Shown: in pieces, positions 11,070 through 23,651 of the stretch
Numbering within the stretch: the first letter of the stretch is position 1
Layout of the letters: every line of letters begins with the position of its first letter
Assembly (NCBI RefSeq): GCF_035582795.1
Contig: NC_134370.1
Location: 55,849,501-55,913,500 of the forward strand
DNA from: Mycteria americana
Lineage: Eukaryota > Chordata > Aves > Ciconiiformes > Ciconiidae
Reading direction: 5' to 3'
DNA: 64,000 nucleotides
Notes under the pieces: model-generated
What the model was told of the DNA's origin: nothing
Seen by the model: only the letters and a program-made list of their open reading frames with translations
Database searches by the model: none
Made by a program: the position numbers and the translations under genes

Positions 11070-14000
11070 ATGCCGGTGTGGCTGCGGGAGTACAGCTGGC
11101 GGCAGACCGGCTCCGCTGTGTACCTCTCGCTGCCGTTGCGCGGCGTTCGGGTCACCCCCGCCAACATCTTCTGCACCGACCAGTACTTGAAGGTGGGGCC
11201 GCCGCGCACCGCGCCCTCGCTCGTCTCACGGGCCTTCTGTCGTGCAGTATCGCCGCCTTGAGATGTGTTGGGCCTGTGGCTTTGCGTTACTTTATAGCTC
11301 TGTTAAAAAGCACATGCTTAATACACCGTGGCAGCGCTGTCAAGTTTATAATCTTTTATAATATTTAATCTAATATCTCCCTTTGTATGCTGTAGGCTGT
11401 TAAATACCTATCCCACTCGATATAATGGCATTACCACTGTTCCTTCTTCTCTGTACTAATGCTCTTGCTACTCAATAGGTGCCAGCTGCCTTTTCTCTCA
11501 TAAATGGCCTGAATTATACACATCTGGTTATGTTATAAATAATAATTCTAAATTTGAGTTCCACAGCTTCTGTTGCAGTGCTGAAACCAGATAAAAGACC
11601 AGTCTTAATAAGACCTTCTTTGTACTTAAAATGTATCTATTACCAAATATGAAAATAATACAGAAAAAATATTTAAAGTTGCCGTTTTCCATTAGTAATA
11701 CTAATGAAAACTTTTGGTGAGGCGCTCAGATTTTTGTCAGTTGAAAGGAGACTACAGTAATGTGGCAAAACTGTAATCTTTTGTAGCCTTTGCATCAGCG
11801 TAAGTGTTTAGTCATTTAGCACTGTCAAAAATACTGATAAAAGACCAGTCTTTTATCTGGTCTTAATAAAATATATAACCTCCCTACTGGATACTAAGCA
11901 AATCAGTTTTGTCAATAGCATGTGTTTCTTGAGGCTTACTGTATGCTTGTACTGAGTATTTTGAATATGTGAGATTTAATAAAAAATTGTAAATATTTGT
12001 ACAAATTAGTTATATTTTTATAGGTAAGCATCCCTCCCTTTTTATTTGAAGCCATTTTATATGCTCCTATTGATGACACAAATAGCACAGCAAAAATTGG
12101 AAATGGAATCATTTTCTTCACTTTATATAAAAAAGAAATGGCCATGTGGGATTCCCTAACTCTAGCAAATGGTAAGTTCTCTACTGTGAAAAGTAGATTG
12201 CATGTAAGAAACCCAAACTGCGCCAAACCTTTACAAACTATAATAAGCAACATGAAACTTCTGCTGCTAGATATCTGCTAAGTTAAACCTTGTTGTTCAT
12301 TGTTAAAAAGACAAAGTATATGAAAACAGACAAAGAACATCTACTGGCTCTAGTGCGCAGAAAACAAAACAATGTTTCTTGTAAAACTTACACTTTGTGT
12401 GTAAGCAAATCTTAATTTTTCTTTTTTAGAGATGGGCTTGATAGAGACTGCTTTGTGGAATTTGAACCATGTTGCATTTTCTCAGACAAAGTAGCAAAAG
12501 GAATCCTGTTTTTATGAATATGGTACATAACAGTAGAACTTCAGGCCTAAATTACTATAATAGTTTTTACTTGTTTTTTAAGCTAACAAAGAGAAACTGC
12601 AACATCTAAGAGAGAATGCTGTTCTAAAAGCCCATGAAAAGGCAAAAGAGGAGACAGAAGCAAAAAAAGTTACAAAACAGGAACACAAAAAATACGCTTT
12701 GGAGGCCACAATGAAGGTAAGCTTAGATGGAACTCTACAAGACATATACATGTAAACAATTACCAACTAAGCTGGCGGCTGCTTGGTTAAATGTGTGGCC
12801 ATTAATGTGTAGTTTGGTTAATGTGACCTTAAAATATACGAAAAATGCTCATTTTTGTTACAGTGGTGGAGACCTTTGTTATTTCTTTGTACTTAAAATG
12901 TATCTATTACCAAATATGAAAATAATACAGAAAAAATACTTAAAGTTGCCATTTTCCATTAGTAATACTAATGAAAATTTTTGGTGAGGCGCTCAGATTT
13001 TTGTCAGTTGAAAGGAGACTACAGTAATGTGGCAAAACTGTAATCTTTTGTAGCCTTTGCATCAGCGTGTTTAGTCATTTAGCACTGTCAAAAATACTGA
13101 TTTTTTAAAAAAAATCTTATTTATTCATTGTTATATTTTATATCAGACTCGCTGTTCATTGCCTTTTGTGTGTGTGTATCTTTGTCGTTCTGCGATTTAT
13201 GTGTATTTTAAGATACATTCTTCAAAATTTTTATGTATGTAAAAAGTCTGGTCACTTCATTTGTGTTTAAAAGGATTTTTTTAAGTATACAATGAAATGT
13301 TAAGATTGCATATGCAATTCAGACCAAAATGAACTGCCACTAGTGACTTTCTTAGTAGCAGTGTTGTACCTATTCTGCCTATGTAATAATCTCAAAGAGA
13401 AGAGGAGAAATAAGAAATAGTGTATTCAAATGAATCCATTTATTTTACATTTCTGTATATTCCAGAGCTCTGTGTTGGAATATGGCTAGGATTTTCATTA
13501 TTTACAAGTAAAACTTATTTCTGAATGTTTCTGGATCATACCTTAGTAGTGGTAGTAAAATAGTCAAAAGATATGACTTCTAAAAGTTAATCAGAAATCT
13601 TTGCTCTCCCAATAATTTTTAAGCATCTTTCATAACTCTGCTTGTACGATCACATTAATGATGACGCTATGCTTGGGATATGAAACTGGGAAAATGATGG
13701 TAACTTTTACTTAGTCATCTTACTGTTATCAGATGTTACATACCTCATAGGTTTATCATTCAAACAGCTAGAAGAAGCAGAAAGAAAAAGAATTGAAGAT
13801 CTGAAAGAAAAGGAGCGGCAGAAGGTCACTAAAGAGTTGGAGTTATGGAAAAAAGAGCAAAAAGATGCTGAGAAACAAAAGAGGATACAAAAAGAAGGGG
13901 AACTATATCAACAACTAGAGCAATTAAAGGAGAAGAAAAAGGAAGAAATTAACAAAACTAGGATTCCTAATGAAGGAACTTCTAAGACCAGACTCAAACC

Positions 14001-17000
14001 TACTAAAGGTTGTATTACTGAAGTGTATTTTATCATCCTTTAAAGTGTTGGTATATTCTAATTCATCATTTATCTTTGTCTCCACCATACTGAACTAATT
14101 CATTTAGTTTGCAGTTATTTTAGTGTCTTTATGTTCAGGCAGTTTATTGAGCTAAAGCATGTGAGCTCTTAGCTCTCGTTTAAGTCTTTGGAAATACAAA
14201 GGCAGGTTTTGTTCTAGGCTTTAGAAAAGTAAAACGGAAAGCCTTTCGGACAGTGTAATGCAGACTTTCTGAGCCTGGAGTTCATGTTACCCTAAGTTAC
14301 CTAACTGCTGGTTTTTACAGAAATAGGCAGTCTGCTTTCACTCTCTCTGTCCCATGTCTTGGCCCCACAGAGAGCCAATTCAGGGAACTAAAGAGAAAAT
14401 ATTTTGTTTTGTTGTTTGTTTTGGTAAGGTTAGTTTTAGCTCTTGCAGTTGCCCTGTCCCAGAATCATGTAAGTGACAGAGATAGTGGTGTAAGAGGAGT
14501 TTAGGTTCATTTGTGTCAGATAATGTAGCCAGTAAATAGGTGGAATGATACAGTAAGAACATTTTCTGAACCTTCCCTTCAAAAGAACAAGTCTAAACCT
14601 TTCTCAAGCTATTAGAGGTTTAATTCTAATGTGCAGAATATCTAAATTAGGTGTACTTTGGACTTTGGTAGAAAACCAGAAAAATCCCTTTTGCTTCATT
14701 TTTCATTTCCAGTACTCCAATTCTCTTCATAGGTCATGGTTCCTGTAGTATGTTTTCAGAAAACTTAAAGGAAGAACAGTTACCAGCTCCTCGATCTGCT
14801 GCTACAATTAAAATCAACTTTACATCACGAGTTTTTCCTACAGCTCTGCGAGAATCTCGCATCGCAGAAGAGGAGGAGGTAAGGATTGCTCTCTGTTTTA
14901 GTATGATGCTTCTTCTGTCTTCCAAGGTGGTGAATTATTTACCGTTTATTCAGTAAGTTGACAAAAATGTTACCTGCGCCAAGGAATGTTACCTGTGCAA
15001 TATTCTTATCTTCCAAGGAAGGCAGTCTTATTTAAATTAAGATTTAAAGAAACACTTTTTATACAGAAACTGTTTTCACCAAGCATGTGATTGTGCAGAT
15101 TAATAAATAGCATGTTCCTTTTTTTTGGGAGGAAAAAAAAAAAAGGAAGCAATATTAATTGAATTCCTTGAAGTACAAAATTTGAAGTGTCTTTACTCTT
15201 ATATTTAAGATTCTTTTAATTTCTGCCTTATTAAAAAAAAGCTCAGAGTTAGCTCTTTTGAGCTCTATTGAATGAACACAAAGAGTCGTTTTGGAAGTTC
15301 CAAAACAAACAAGCAAAGAAAAATGTATTAGTGATGCAGTAACCTTACTTCTCACACAGTAATAAAATATTTGGGGAAACTTGGAAGTTTTTCATATCTG
15401 ACATTTATTAAATATTTCTCTCTGTTCAAAATATGTGGCAAATAGAATTCTTTTGATAGGAGTCAGTGAATAGATGAAAGCAAAATCCTTTTTTGGATTT
15501 GAATTTTCCTTTAGAAGTAATACTTCTAGGTTGTATATTTACAGTGGCTACGTAAACAAGCAGAAGCTCGAAGAACAGTAAGTGCTGATTTGTCTGAGCT
15601 GGAAGATTTGAAAGAAGAGGAGAAGAATCCAGAGTGGTTAAAGGACAAAGGAAAGTAAGTTAAATACATCTTCAAGTGGAATCTAAAATTAAATATTAGT
15701 TATATAGTGTGTGCCTGTTATTTAGTTTTGTTATTTTCTATTTATCCTAGACACAGATGGTGAATGTCTACGTAGTAGAGAATGTGTTGACAGCTTATGG
15801 GGCTTGAATCTGGTAAAGTCATGAGATGCAATTGCTGAAGCTCATGATGAACAAAATCATTGTGAACACATAATGCATATTCTTCTATGAGGACAGTTAA
15901 GTCAGTGCAATATAATACCTAGGTGGATTTCCTTTAATTTGTACTTTTTAGACAGATGTTTAACCTCTCAATAAAACAAACTTTAGGAATTTGAGCAAAA
16001 TATTGGTATGTTTATATAGCTTTGTTATACAGAAAGGTTTGATTAGGCAATCATAATCAGATACATAGTTTTCAAAATTAGTCCTTTGTCTGCGTAGATG
16101 TGTCCACCTCTTACCGTTCTTCATTGCTTTTAAGCAGTGACTATTTTTGTTAAGTTATGTGTCTATATGCTATATTGTCAGCATCAAGGTTGACTGAACT
16201 TCAGCTATGTTGTACTCGGGAAAGGCTATAAACAGACATTTCCAAGGAAAAGCTGCTAAAACTTCAAATTTTTGAAAATGAATTGTTAGCAATAAGTAGG
16301 TATTTATTTTGTGATGTATCACCTTGTTTAAAGTGCATGTTTCACTTTTTGTTTTATACTTAGCAAAATGTTTGCAACGGGAAACTATCTTGCAGCTGTA
16401 AATGCATATAACCTTGCAGTGCGGCTAAACAGTAAGCTTCCCCTGCTGTATCTGAATCGTGCTGCTTGCCACCTTAAACTGAGAAATTTACATAAAGCTA
16501 TTGAAGATTCCTCTAAGGTATAAATATATAGTTTCTCAGACTATCACCTTATACATGATTGTGATTTATTACTGTGATGCTTCTGTTTCAAGCAGATCTG
16601 TAAACATTTATTAGTGTGATTCAGAATTTTTAAATTCAAAATTGATATAACGAAGCCATGGTGAAATATTAAAATTTTGTAGTGATTGATTAGTGAACTT
16701 TCAGAAATTTAAAACAAACCAAAACAACAAAAAAACCCCCCAAACCGTGCTTCCACACATTTGGACCAAAAGGCCATATGTTGACTCAGTACATGTTTCT
16801 TTACAGGTAAAATATTGTAGCAATATATACACTTGAAAAAAAAAAAGACAACTTTGAGCAGAAAAAAATGAAAATATACACAGCTACCTTTGGTGTTATG
16901 TTGTGGTGTTCTTCATTTGGTGGGAAGAAAAAAAAAAAGGTGGTGGTGATGAGGAGGGTACCTCAAAAAAAACCCCCAACAAACCAGGCATTTTTAAAGA

Positions 17001-19159
17001 AGGGCTGTATCATCTCGATGTTTTAGCAGCTATTATTTGTGCAATGAGAGAGGAGTGATCTCAAATGGCACGTGAATAATTTGGAGAAGATTGTCCCAGA
17101 ACTATTATTTTTTGAATTAATAAGTACTTGAGGCTTGAAACTTTTTACTAGAAAAAACAACTGCTACAACATATGTACTTTTTTAGGGCTGCTTTTTTTT
17201 TTTTTTTTTTTTTGGTAGCATGGTATGTGATTTCATGTATGAAAATAGAATACATTATTTAACTGTAATAAACATTTAACACAGTATTTGCCAGTTTTTT
17301 GCCATGGCAATGAAACTGTGTTTAGCAAACAGTGGGGTGAAACATACAAATCTTAATGACTAGATTCACAACCCATATAGTTAAATTTGAATAGTTATTT
17401 TCTATTTCTATTTGAATAGCTATTTTGTTACTGTATAATAATAGTAATTAGGTGAGAGAAGTGTGTGTAAATGAGAAAAAACCCAAAATTATGGAAAATC
17501 TACCTCTAAATATTTTGGGTGTTTTCATTTGTAAAGGCACTAGAACTGCTGACACCACCTGTTCCTGACAATGAGAATGCTCGAGTAAAAGCATATGTGA
17601 GACGTGGAACAGCGTTTTGTCAGCTGGAATTATATACTGAAGGTGAGACCTTAATTTTGTGAAAACATGCACATGGATTTATAGCAACATGCAAGTAATT
17701 CTGTTTAGCTCAATGAGACTGCTCACACCTTTATTTTTTTCAGGAGGGATGTTAAAGGAGGCCTACACAATCTGTGTCTCTTTATGTTATTAACCTTTAT
17801 ACCACATTCTTAATTTTTTTTTTTTTTTAATTTACTGGCTAATTGCAATTCCACTTGAAAAATCTTTACAAGTTTTAAGAAAATTGATTGTACTCCTAAT
17901 TTAAGGAGTATAAATTAGTTCCTCCATTGAGGAAAAGGCTTTAGCGAGTTGTGTATCCTCTGTTTGGTCTATTGGGTAATCAGTCTTTCTGTGCATAATG
18001 GCCAGCTATTGACCATAGCAGCTTGGTGGCCATGGAAGGTATTAGTGAGGAACGAAAGAGAAGTCAGAGATGAAGTATTTGCATTGGGAAGCATTCAAAT
18101 GTAGGATGCAAACTGATACGAAACTAGGTTGTACTAGTTTTGCTGTTCATGAAGCAATGTTTTATTGGTTTTGAGATTATATTTACAGTATTTCCAACTA
18201 TAGAACAAATTAACTTAAAATAACCTGAAATATTTCTTAAATATTTGCTTGTAAAGTGTTTAGTAACATATCTTCGTAAAATGTTGTATGAAACCCATAC
18301 TGATGAACAAAATGTTTCCTCAAGTACATGTGATTTGTGTGAAATATTTGAATTAACAGTGTCCCTACGGAGTTGTCTAAGAGTATCAGATTAGTTTTGA
18401 AAGGCAAATTTACAAGTGAAAGTCGATAATAGAAAGTGAAGAATATTCAAAATGTCTGTTTGAAATACTAAGCTTTTCACATTGGTTACCTTTTTCTACC
18501 TATGAATCCCTTTGTCATTCCCTTACAGCTTCATTTGCACTTGGAAACCTTACAAAAAAGACAATTAAACAAGATTTTATTTTACTTCCTGTACTCATGG
18601 TTTGCCTTTTTCCCCCCCCCCAAGCTCTAGTATTCACAATTCATGTCTTTTTTTTTTTTTTCTTGTTTTCATGAACTTTCATTCTGTCATTCAATTTTTC
18701 TCTCTTCTGCAGAACACTTTTGAACACTTCCCTCATGCACGCACACATGCACATATATATTTATATATATATATATATGTGAATGAAGAGGCTCTGTTTT
18801 CATGTTTGAATACCTGAAAATGTTTATGTAGTGTTTCCACTGAATGTTTGTAAAATAATATAAACAAAATATAGATTTATTTACTGACAAAAGCTGAACC
18901 TAATGTCATTCTGATTCCATCTTGCTCAATAGCAAAACTCAAGATCAATACTTTATGCATATGACTAGGGAGCAATTATTTCCAGTTAGTTGCTAAAGAG
19001 GATGCTCTTGCATTATGGATTGACATTCTTATTAATGTATCTATATTAGGTCTCCAGGATTATGAAGCAGCTCTCAAGATTGATCCTAAAAATAAAACTA
19101 TAGAAAAAGATGCTGAGAAGATTCGACATCTAATTCAAGGAACAATGCAGGATTATTAA
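11070..19159 (+). CDS. DNAAF4: Dynein axonemal assembly factor 4 (DYX1C1), nine coding exons
   Basis: DNAAF4 is a cytoplasmic co-chaperone needed to pre-assemble dynein arms of motile cilia; it links HSP90/HSP70 with other assembly factors. Coding exons: 11070-11192, 12024-12171, 12583-12716, 13768-14008, 14733-14878, 15545-15654, 16364-16517, 17537-17642 and 19050-19159. All have AG acceptors and GT donors with matching phases, giving 423 aa (human about 420). Exons 1-2 encode the N-terminal p23-like CS domain ([29 protein letters not shown]). Exons 3-4 encode a charged Lys/Glu-rich helix. Exon 5 holds the conserved [16 protein letters not shown] stretch. Exons 6-9 encode three TPRs ([44 protein letters not shown]). 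The start is the first ATG in frame and keeps the family N-terminus. The exon 4 donor (gttgta at 14009) is weak; reading through it would add a short tail ending near 14043. Confidence 0.96.
11616..11838 (+). repeat. Local duplication, copy A (DNAAF4 intron 1)
   Basis: 223 bases nearly identical to 12883-13101 in the same orientation. The differences are a few substitutions and a 4-base indel. A 17-base word, GATAAAAGACCAGTCTT, occurs just before it at 11590-11606 and again across its right end at 11836-11852. Confidence 0.93.
11836..11857. repeat. Palindrome at the edge of duplication copy A
   Basis: A perfect 10-bp inverted repeat, GATAAAAGAC and GTCTTTTATC, with a 2-base centre. It lies exactly at the right boundary of copy A. 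Confidence 0.85.
12883..13101 (+). repeat. Local duplication, copy B (DNAAF4 intron 3)
   Basis: 219 bases matching 11616-11838, about 1.26 kb downstream. Exons 2 and 3 of DNAAF4 lie between the copies. This copy lacks the flanking 17-base word, which suggests that copy A is the inserted one. Confidence 0.93.
17193..17213 (+). repeat. Poly(T) run in DNAAF4 intron 7
   Basis: A run of 21 T, about 320 bases before the exon 8 acceptor. It is a simple repeat with no sign of function. Confidence 0.9.
18751..18780. repeat. TA-rich microsatellite in DNAAF4 intron 8
   Basis: Alternating A and T with one TT interruption, following CA-rich sequence. Confidence 0.85.
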
Positions 19160-19420
19160 CAAAAAAAAGAGGAACTTTTTGAGAGGGATGCCTTTTGAGA
19201 GCATCAGAAGGAATCTTAGTTCTCCTCAATATGTTGTTAACTAGACATTTTTTGGTTTCACTCAGAACACCTACAGAGTTGTTAAAAGATTCAATATATG
19301 AATGATTATTTTTGGAATATGATTAGCTATATTTTATATCCTTTTGAAACAAAGTTGTCATTTTTGCTGTCTGTGAAATATTGGTAAGCTGAATATTAAA
19401 ACATGCTTTTGGTACTTGAT
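19160..19420 (+). other. DNAAF4: DNAAF4 3' untranslated region
   Basis: AT-rich sequence after the TAA at 19157-19159. The first likely poly(A) signal is ATTAAA at 19395-19400. The end point is inferred from that signal. Confidence 0.55.
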
Positions 19421-21501
19421 TTAAAGTTACTCATAACTAAATGAAATATTTGTCTGGAAATATCTACTGAATCTAGACAATGGGTTTTCAAACAACTTCA
19501 GCAGCTCCATATAGTCAACACCTGTTAACTTCTTCTCTTTCTGTTCTCCACCATAGCTGAAACAGTTATGTGTTACATGGTTATGGTTATATGCTTTCCT
19601 CTTTTCTTATTGTTCATAGCGTTTCGCACATCTGAAACTAAGACAGTGAATTTAGATACTCAATTCAGGCATCCAATTTGGCATCCAATTTCAATTTTTC
19701 AGTTCAGGCATTCAATTTGGAAAACATTCACCTGGAAGCATAGAGGTAGATTTTATGTTGTGCAGAAGATTCTTTTTAACATTAAGTAATGTACATTGAA
19801 TATTTTCAGACTATTTTGAAACACTTGTTTGGGCTGAACAAACAAGGTAATTGGAAAAATTACAAACCTGTAGTGTGGTATTGTAGTGTAGTGGTAAATT
19901 GATCCTGTGATAAATTGTCCTATCGGTGAATATGACTTAATTCTTCATCCTACTACAATTAGTAATCTTACAGTGTAGCTGTAAAGCATATTCTAAATCA
20001 AAACCATTGTTATTTTTATGAGAATATGTATCTTTCTTGAGCTGGTATTTTAATTTGTACTCTGTTGACATTGACCAGTATCTCAGAAATACTGGTGTGA
20101 TTAAAGATTCTCAAAAGGGACCATACTGGTGAGGTTACAAGTGTTGTAAAATGACATAAAGCATGACACTGTGCTTTGAAGTCCTGCGCCTGTTGTTTTG
20201 GATAGTGGAAAAATGTAATATAGAATTGTATTGTTTATATCTATATATATATGTGTCAGCATTTGTGTTACCGTGACAACCTGAAACACTTGACTTGAAG
20301 TGGTTCTGTTTTGTTAGGCATTCTATCCAAATTGTGACCATTTCAACTACGCTCCTTTCAGTAGCAGTTGTAGCAGACTTCTGAATTTTCCACATCAGTC
20401 CATTTCCTGAATACCATTTATGACTGATTTCTGTCTTTAGAAGAAAATATTTATTATGTAGATATATGTTATTCTGTGTAAATTTTGTACTCTTGGAACA
20501 GGGAGAAGGTGGCAGGTGTTGCTTCCAGTTGCTTTACTTAGAGCCTCAAGAGGAGTGCTGAGGTGAGTCAGAAATGTCTGGGGTAGCTGCTGTTCCTTCT
20601 TTCCCACAGAAGGAACAGCATTGTTTTACCTACTGCATTGCAATGGAAGGGGGTAAGAATACTTTATTTATAGCAGTTGGAGGGAGGGCAGTGCAGGAGC
20701 GTTACTGCCTCAGCTGAGTGTAATGGTATACTTGCCAAAATATGGCTATTTTCTAAGGGGAAGTGGGGGCTAAGGAGGTGAGATACTGGCAATGGGAAAA
20801 AGAAAATGCAAAGAAGCAGACACTGGTTTTAAGTTCCTCATTTTCTGTTTTGGTTCCAAAGCCTATTAGAACAATCTGTATACATCTGTATAGGCTATTT
20901 GTGTTGTAGTGATTTGTTATAGCTACTCAAGAGTATTTCTATGTAGACAGGCACCTTTTTCTACTGCTATGAAATAGAAACAGTGCCCTCTCTAAAGGTC
21001 AGGGAAGCAAATGTGCTTGGTGGCATGAACAATATCTGCCTGCTTCATCTGATTATCTTGGGAGCAAATGGATGTTAAACTTCTGACTTCAATACCTGAG
21101 CTGATGGTGTGTACACCATATCAAAGTCATATGCATTATGTTGGTATTAGTGTCCTGAGATGTAGGAATGTGGAGACTGAGTTAAGTTTTAAAACTAGAA
21201 ACTACTTTAATTGAAACAAATAAACCTTCAGGTCAATGTCTCTTGCACTTAACTCTTTCTATAAAATTAGGGTTCCACATCTATGATACCAGTTTTGAAA
21301 GTTTTATTTTGATGGGTTTAGGATTAGAAGTGTATCATCAAATGGGCTACATCCTTTTTGATACATCTTATTCAACCCAGCAAAACCAAAATAAATCAGA
21401 TATTGACAGTTATTCCAAGAATGACTGAAGTAAGTCAGATTTGTTTTCTTAAAGCTAAGTGTCTAGTCTTAAGTCTATGACAAAAAGACGGAGATGCATT
21501 T
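19421..21501. other. Region between DNAAF4 and PIERCE2 3' ends
   Basis: AT-rich and without recognised coding sequence. The right edge includes the PIERCE2 3' UTR; TTTATT at 21303-21308 reads AATAAA on the - strand, about 195 bases beyond the PIERCE2 stop. A perfect 13-bp inverted repeat lies at 20588-20620, and short repeats of 'attcaggcat' lie near 19665-19720. Confidence 0.6.
20588..20620. repeat. Perfect 13-bp inverted repeat
   Basis: TGCTGTTCCTTCT (20588-20600) and its exact complement AGAAGGAACAGCA (20608-20620) with a 7-base loop. Confidence 0.85.
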
Positions 21502-21855
21502 TTACAGCGTATGCTGTAAATTGGGGTAGTCATATACCCTACTTCTGTCAATGGCAGTGTTTAAGTAACTACCTTGAAATGACCCACAAGTGAGTAAGTG
21601 TTTTGAAAAGGTTTGATCCACTGGATGATAAGTACAGGGTACCATCTGTGAGATAGGTGGTATAGCACCATATTCACTTGAAGTTGTTTTAAACAGTAGA
21701 ACCTGAGGCCTTGTCAAAGAACCATTGGTCATGAGTGTTTTGGGGTCCAGCATACAGGAAAACACTGGATTGCCAGGATTCGCGCAGAGAGGCAGATGAG
21801 GAGATTGGTTTTGCTCAGTGTTCGGACTTGATGGCAGTTTCTTGGCAGAAGTCAT
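21502..21855 (-). CDS. PIERCE2: Piercer of microtubule wall 2 (C15orf65-like)
   Basis: PIERCE2 is a small inner protein of ciliary doublet microtubules that helps anchor outer dynein arms through the tubule wall. One ORF of 117 aa (human roughly 120) runs from ATG at 21853-21855 to TAA at 21502-21504. Residues resembling the family are the central KTTSSEYGAIPP block, the MVPCTYHPVDQTFSKHL block, a CGSFQGSYLNTAIDRSRV block and the end DYPNLQHTL. An AG acceptor just upstream (exon start near 21867) suggests a non-coding first exon in the CpG island at 23.1-23.5 kb. Position and orientation match human, where it lies between DNAAF4 and CCPG1 and is divergent from CCPG1. Identification rests on remembered family sequence. 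Confidence 0.88.
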   Translation of the reverse strand: MTSAKKLPSSPNTEQNQSPHLPLCANPGNPVFSCMLDPKTLMTNGSLTRPQVLLFKTTSSEYGAIPPISQMVPCTYHPVDQTFSKHLLTCGSFQGSYLNTAIDRSRVYDYPNLQHTL

Positions 21856-21867
21856 CTTCTTTCCCTA

Positions 21868-23109
21868 CTAAGGAGACGGATTTTAATTCAGTCTTTCAAA
21901 TAACAGGGCAAAGCATTTCAAATTTGTGAAATGTTTGTGGTCAGAGCAAATGTTGCTCAAGATGTGTATTGAAATGCACGCACGGTGGAGAGTGAGGAAC
22001 TTAACACTGCTGACTTTTGACCTTATTTAGTAAACTGTGGACAGTGATAAATTGACTCACGTTGACTATGAAGTATAGTAAAAATTGGAATTTGCACCAG
22101 TTGCTGCATTAGTGAGAATCTTGAGCATAGAAAGTATCTTAATACGTGTGGCAGAAATAATTCATATGGATAATAAAAATATGAATGAGAGTAAGAATAT
22201 AGTGATGCTTTGTGGGTGGTTTGATTTGGTTTTGACTTTTCTAATATATAGAAATATGTATGCTAAGATAGAGCCCTAAACAAACCTCCAGATGACTGTA
22301 CTTCCTCACTCATGTTCACATGCATGCATTTTTTTTTCTCTGTAAGGAGCAAATTAACACGACAGATACTTCTTAGTAGGTTCATGGAAAGTGCTTTAAT
22401 GCTGCATTGATGAGCACGTGGTAAAACTGCACTGAATAAGGTACCTCCCTTAGTTTTTATGAGCAAGCCATTCAAAACCTGCTGTTCTTCAGAGGTGCAG
22501 TGACATCTTTTTTCTCTGTTTCTCAATCATGTAAGAGATGAAGAAAACATTTAAGTTGCTAGCTTAGATAAAACTCAAGAAATTCTGACTTTTCCTTTAC
22601 TTTATTAATGAAGCCTGCTGTGGCCTCCCGTTTATTTTCTGCACCAGTATTAGAGCACTGTTGGGGCCTAAATCCCTGGGCTTTAGGATCTGCTCTGTTT
22701 GTGCTGTGCCCGTTGATGAGATGTGGTCTAGGTGCGTGGTGGGTGTAGGAGCTGCCTTACCCCCAGTCGCGAGCGGCTCTCGGGAAAGGGCAGCTTCTCC
22801 TGAAGCAGCACGGCCACAGGCGTCTGATTCCGAGCCTGTGCTGTTGGGAAACTTTCCAAATCAGTTAATTCACAGTCATCAGAGTTTTTCCACCTGCCCA
22901 AGACTAGAAGGATTAAGTATTTCTAGTCCATATGCTGCACTACTTTTTTGATGGGGGGTGAGGTGTTCTTTGATGGGGCTTTTTTGTTTGTTTTTGTTTT
23001 GGGTTGTTTGCTTCTTTGCCTTAGTACAAGCTTTATTCGCATGTAACGGAGTGCTCCCTTCAGAGCTGGTTGTCCCTTTGCCTGGTTATCCTGTGATTAC
23101 ATCTGAAAA
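21868..23109 (-). other. PIERCE2: Likely PIERCE2 5' intron
   Basis: Non-coding sequence between the PIERCE2 coding exon and the shared CpG island. A short moderately GC-rich patch lies near 22720-22850, without a convincing exon. Confidence 0.5.
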
Positions 23110-23387
23110 ACGCTCCCCGCGCTGTAGGTGCCTCCGAGCTCCCTCCGCCAGGCACAAACACCGTCACCGGCCGGCCCGCAGGCCCGCCCTGCTGCCCTCG
23201 CCCCTCTCGAGCTGCCCCCGCGCCTCCTCCGCACGAAGTTCCCTCCCTGCCCCCCTCCCTGCCTCCGCGGTCCCGCCGCGCCGGCCCTGACTCAGACCGC
23301 CCCGGCCCTACCCGCTGCCGCTGTCCGGGGGCTCGGTGACCCACCGTCCGCTGTCCCCGAGCTCAGCGGCGCGGCTCAGCAGCGGGC

Positions 23388-23401
23388 GTTGCCATAGCAG
23401 C
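23388..23401. promoter_or_regulatory. RFX X-box-like site
   Basis: GTTGCC-AT-AGCAGC matches the X-box palindrome GTTGCC(0-3)RGYAAC with one mismatch (AGCAGC for AGCAAC). It suits the ciliary gene PIERCE2. Confidence 0.65.
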
Positions 23402-23448
23402 GGGAGCCCCGGGGGCCCGGCGGGGCGGGGCGTGCCGCCGGCCGCGGT

Positions 23449-23467
23449 GCACGCTGGGCGCTGTAGT
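23449..23467 (-). promoter_or_regulatory. ZNF143 (SBS)-like motif
   Basis: On the - strand the 19 bases read ACTACAGCGCCCAGCGTGC, close to ACTACAAnTCCCAGCATGC. A weaker copy on the + strand, ACTACGCTCGCCAGGGTGC, lies at 23508-23526. Confidence 0.55.
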
Positions 23468-23651
23468 TCGCGAGGCGCGCGGGCCGGCCGGCCGCGGCCG
23501 GGCGCGGACTACGCTCGCCAGGGTGCTGCGGGGCGCCGCCGCCGCGCGCAGGCGCGGCCCAGGCGGGTCGGTGTTGTTTTTGACGGCGTCACTGGCGGCT
23601 GCGGCGGGCGGCCCCTCGTCTGCGCCGGGCCCCGCTCGGGGCCGCGCTCAG

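Larger units (their letters stand above)
10440..11260 (+). promoter_or_regulatory. DNAAF4: CpG island and promoter of DNAAF4
   Basis: An abrupt switch to GC- and CpG-rich sequence that covers the first coding exon. Upstream of the ATG at 11070 it holds a ZNF143-like site, ETS-type GGAA cores (for example near 11010-11016) and an X-box-like site. Long ORFs on both strands here result from low stop-codon frequency in GC-rich DNA. Confidence 0.85.

Noticed and set aside
10421-11261. ORFs of 262 and 277 codons on opposite strands around the DNAAF4 start
   Set aside because: They overlap a CpG island where stops are rare, they show no family resemblance, and the true coding part is only DNAAF4 exon 1 in another frame.
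13768-14043. Reading DNAAF4 exon 4 as ending at the in-frame stop near 14043
   Set aside because: The donor at 14009 is weak but joins exactly in phase to the conserved exon 5 sequence, and the full protein then matches family length.
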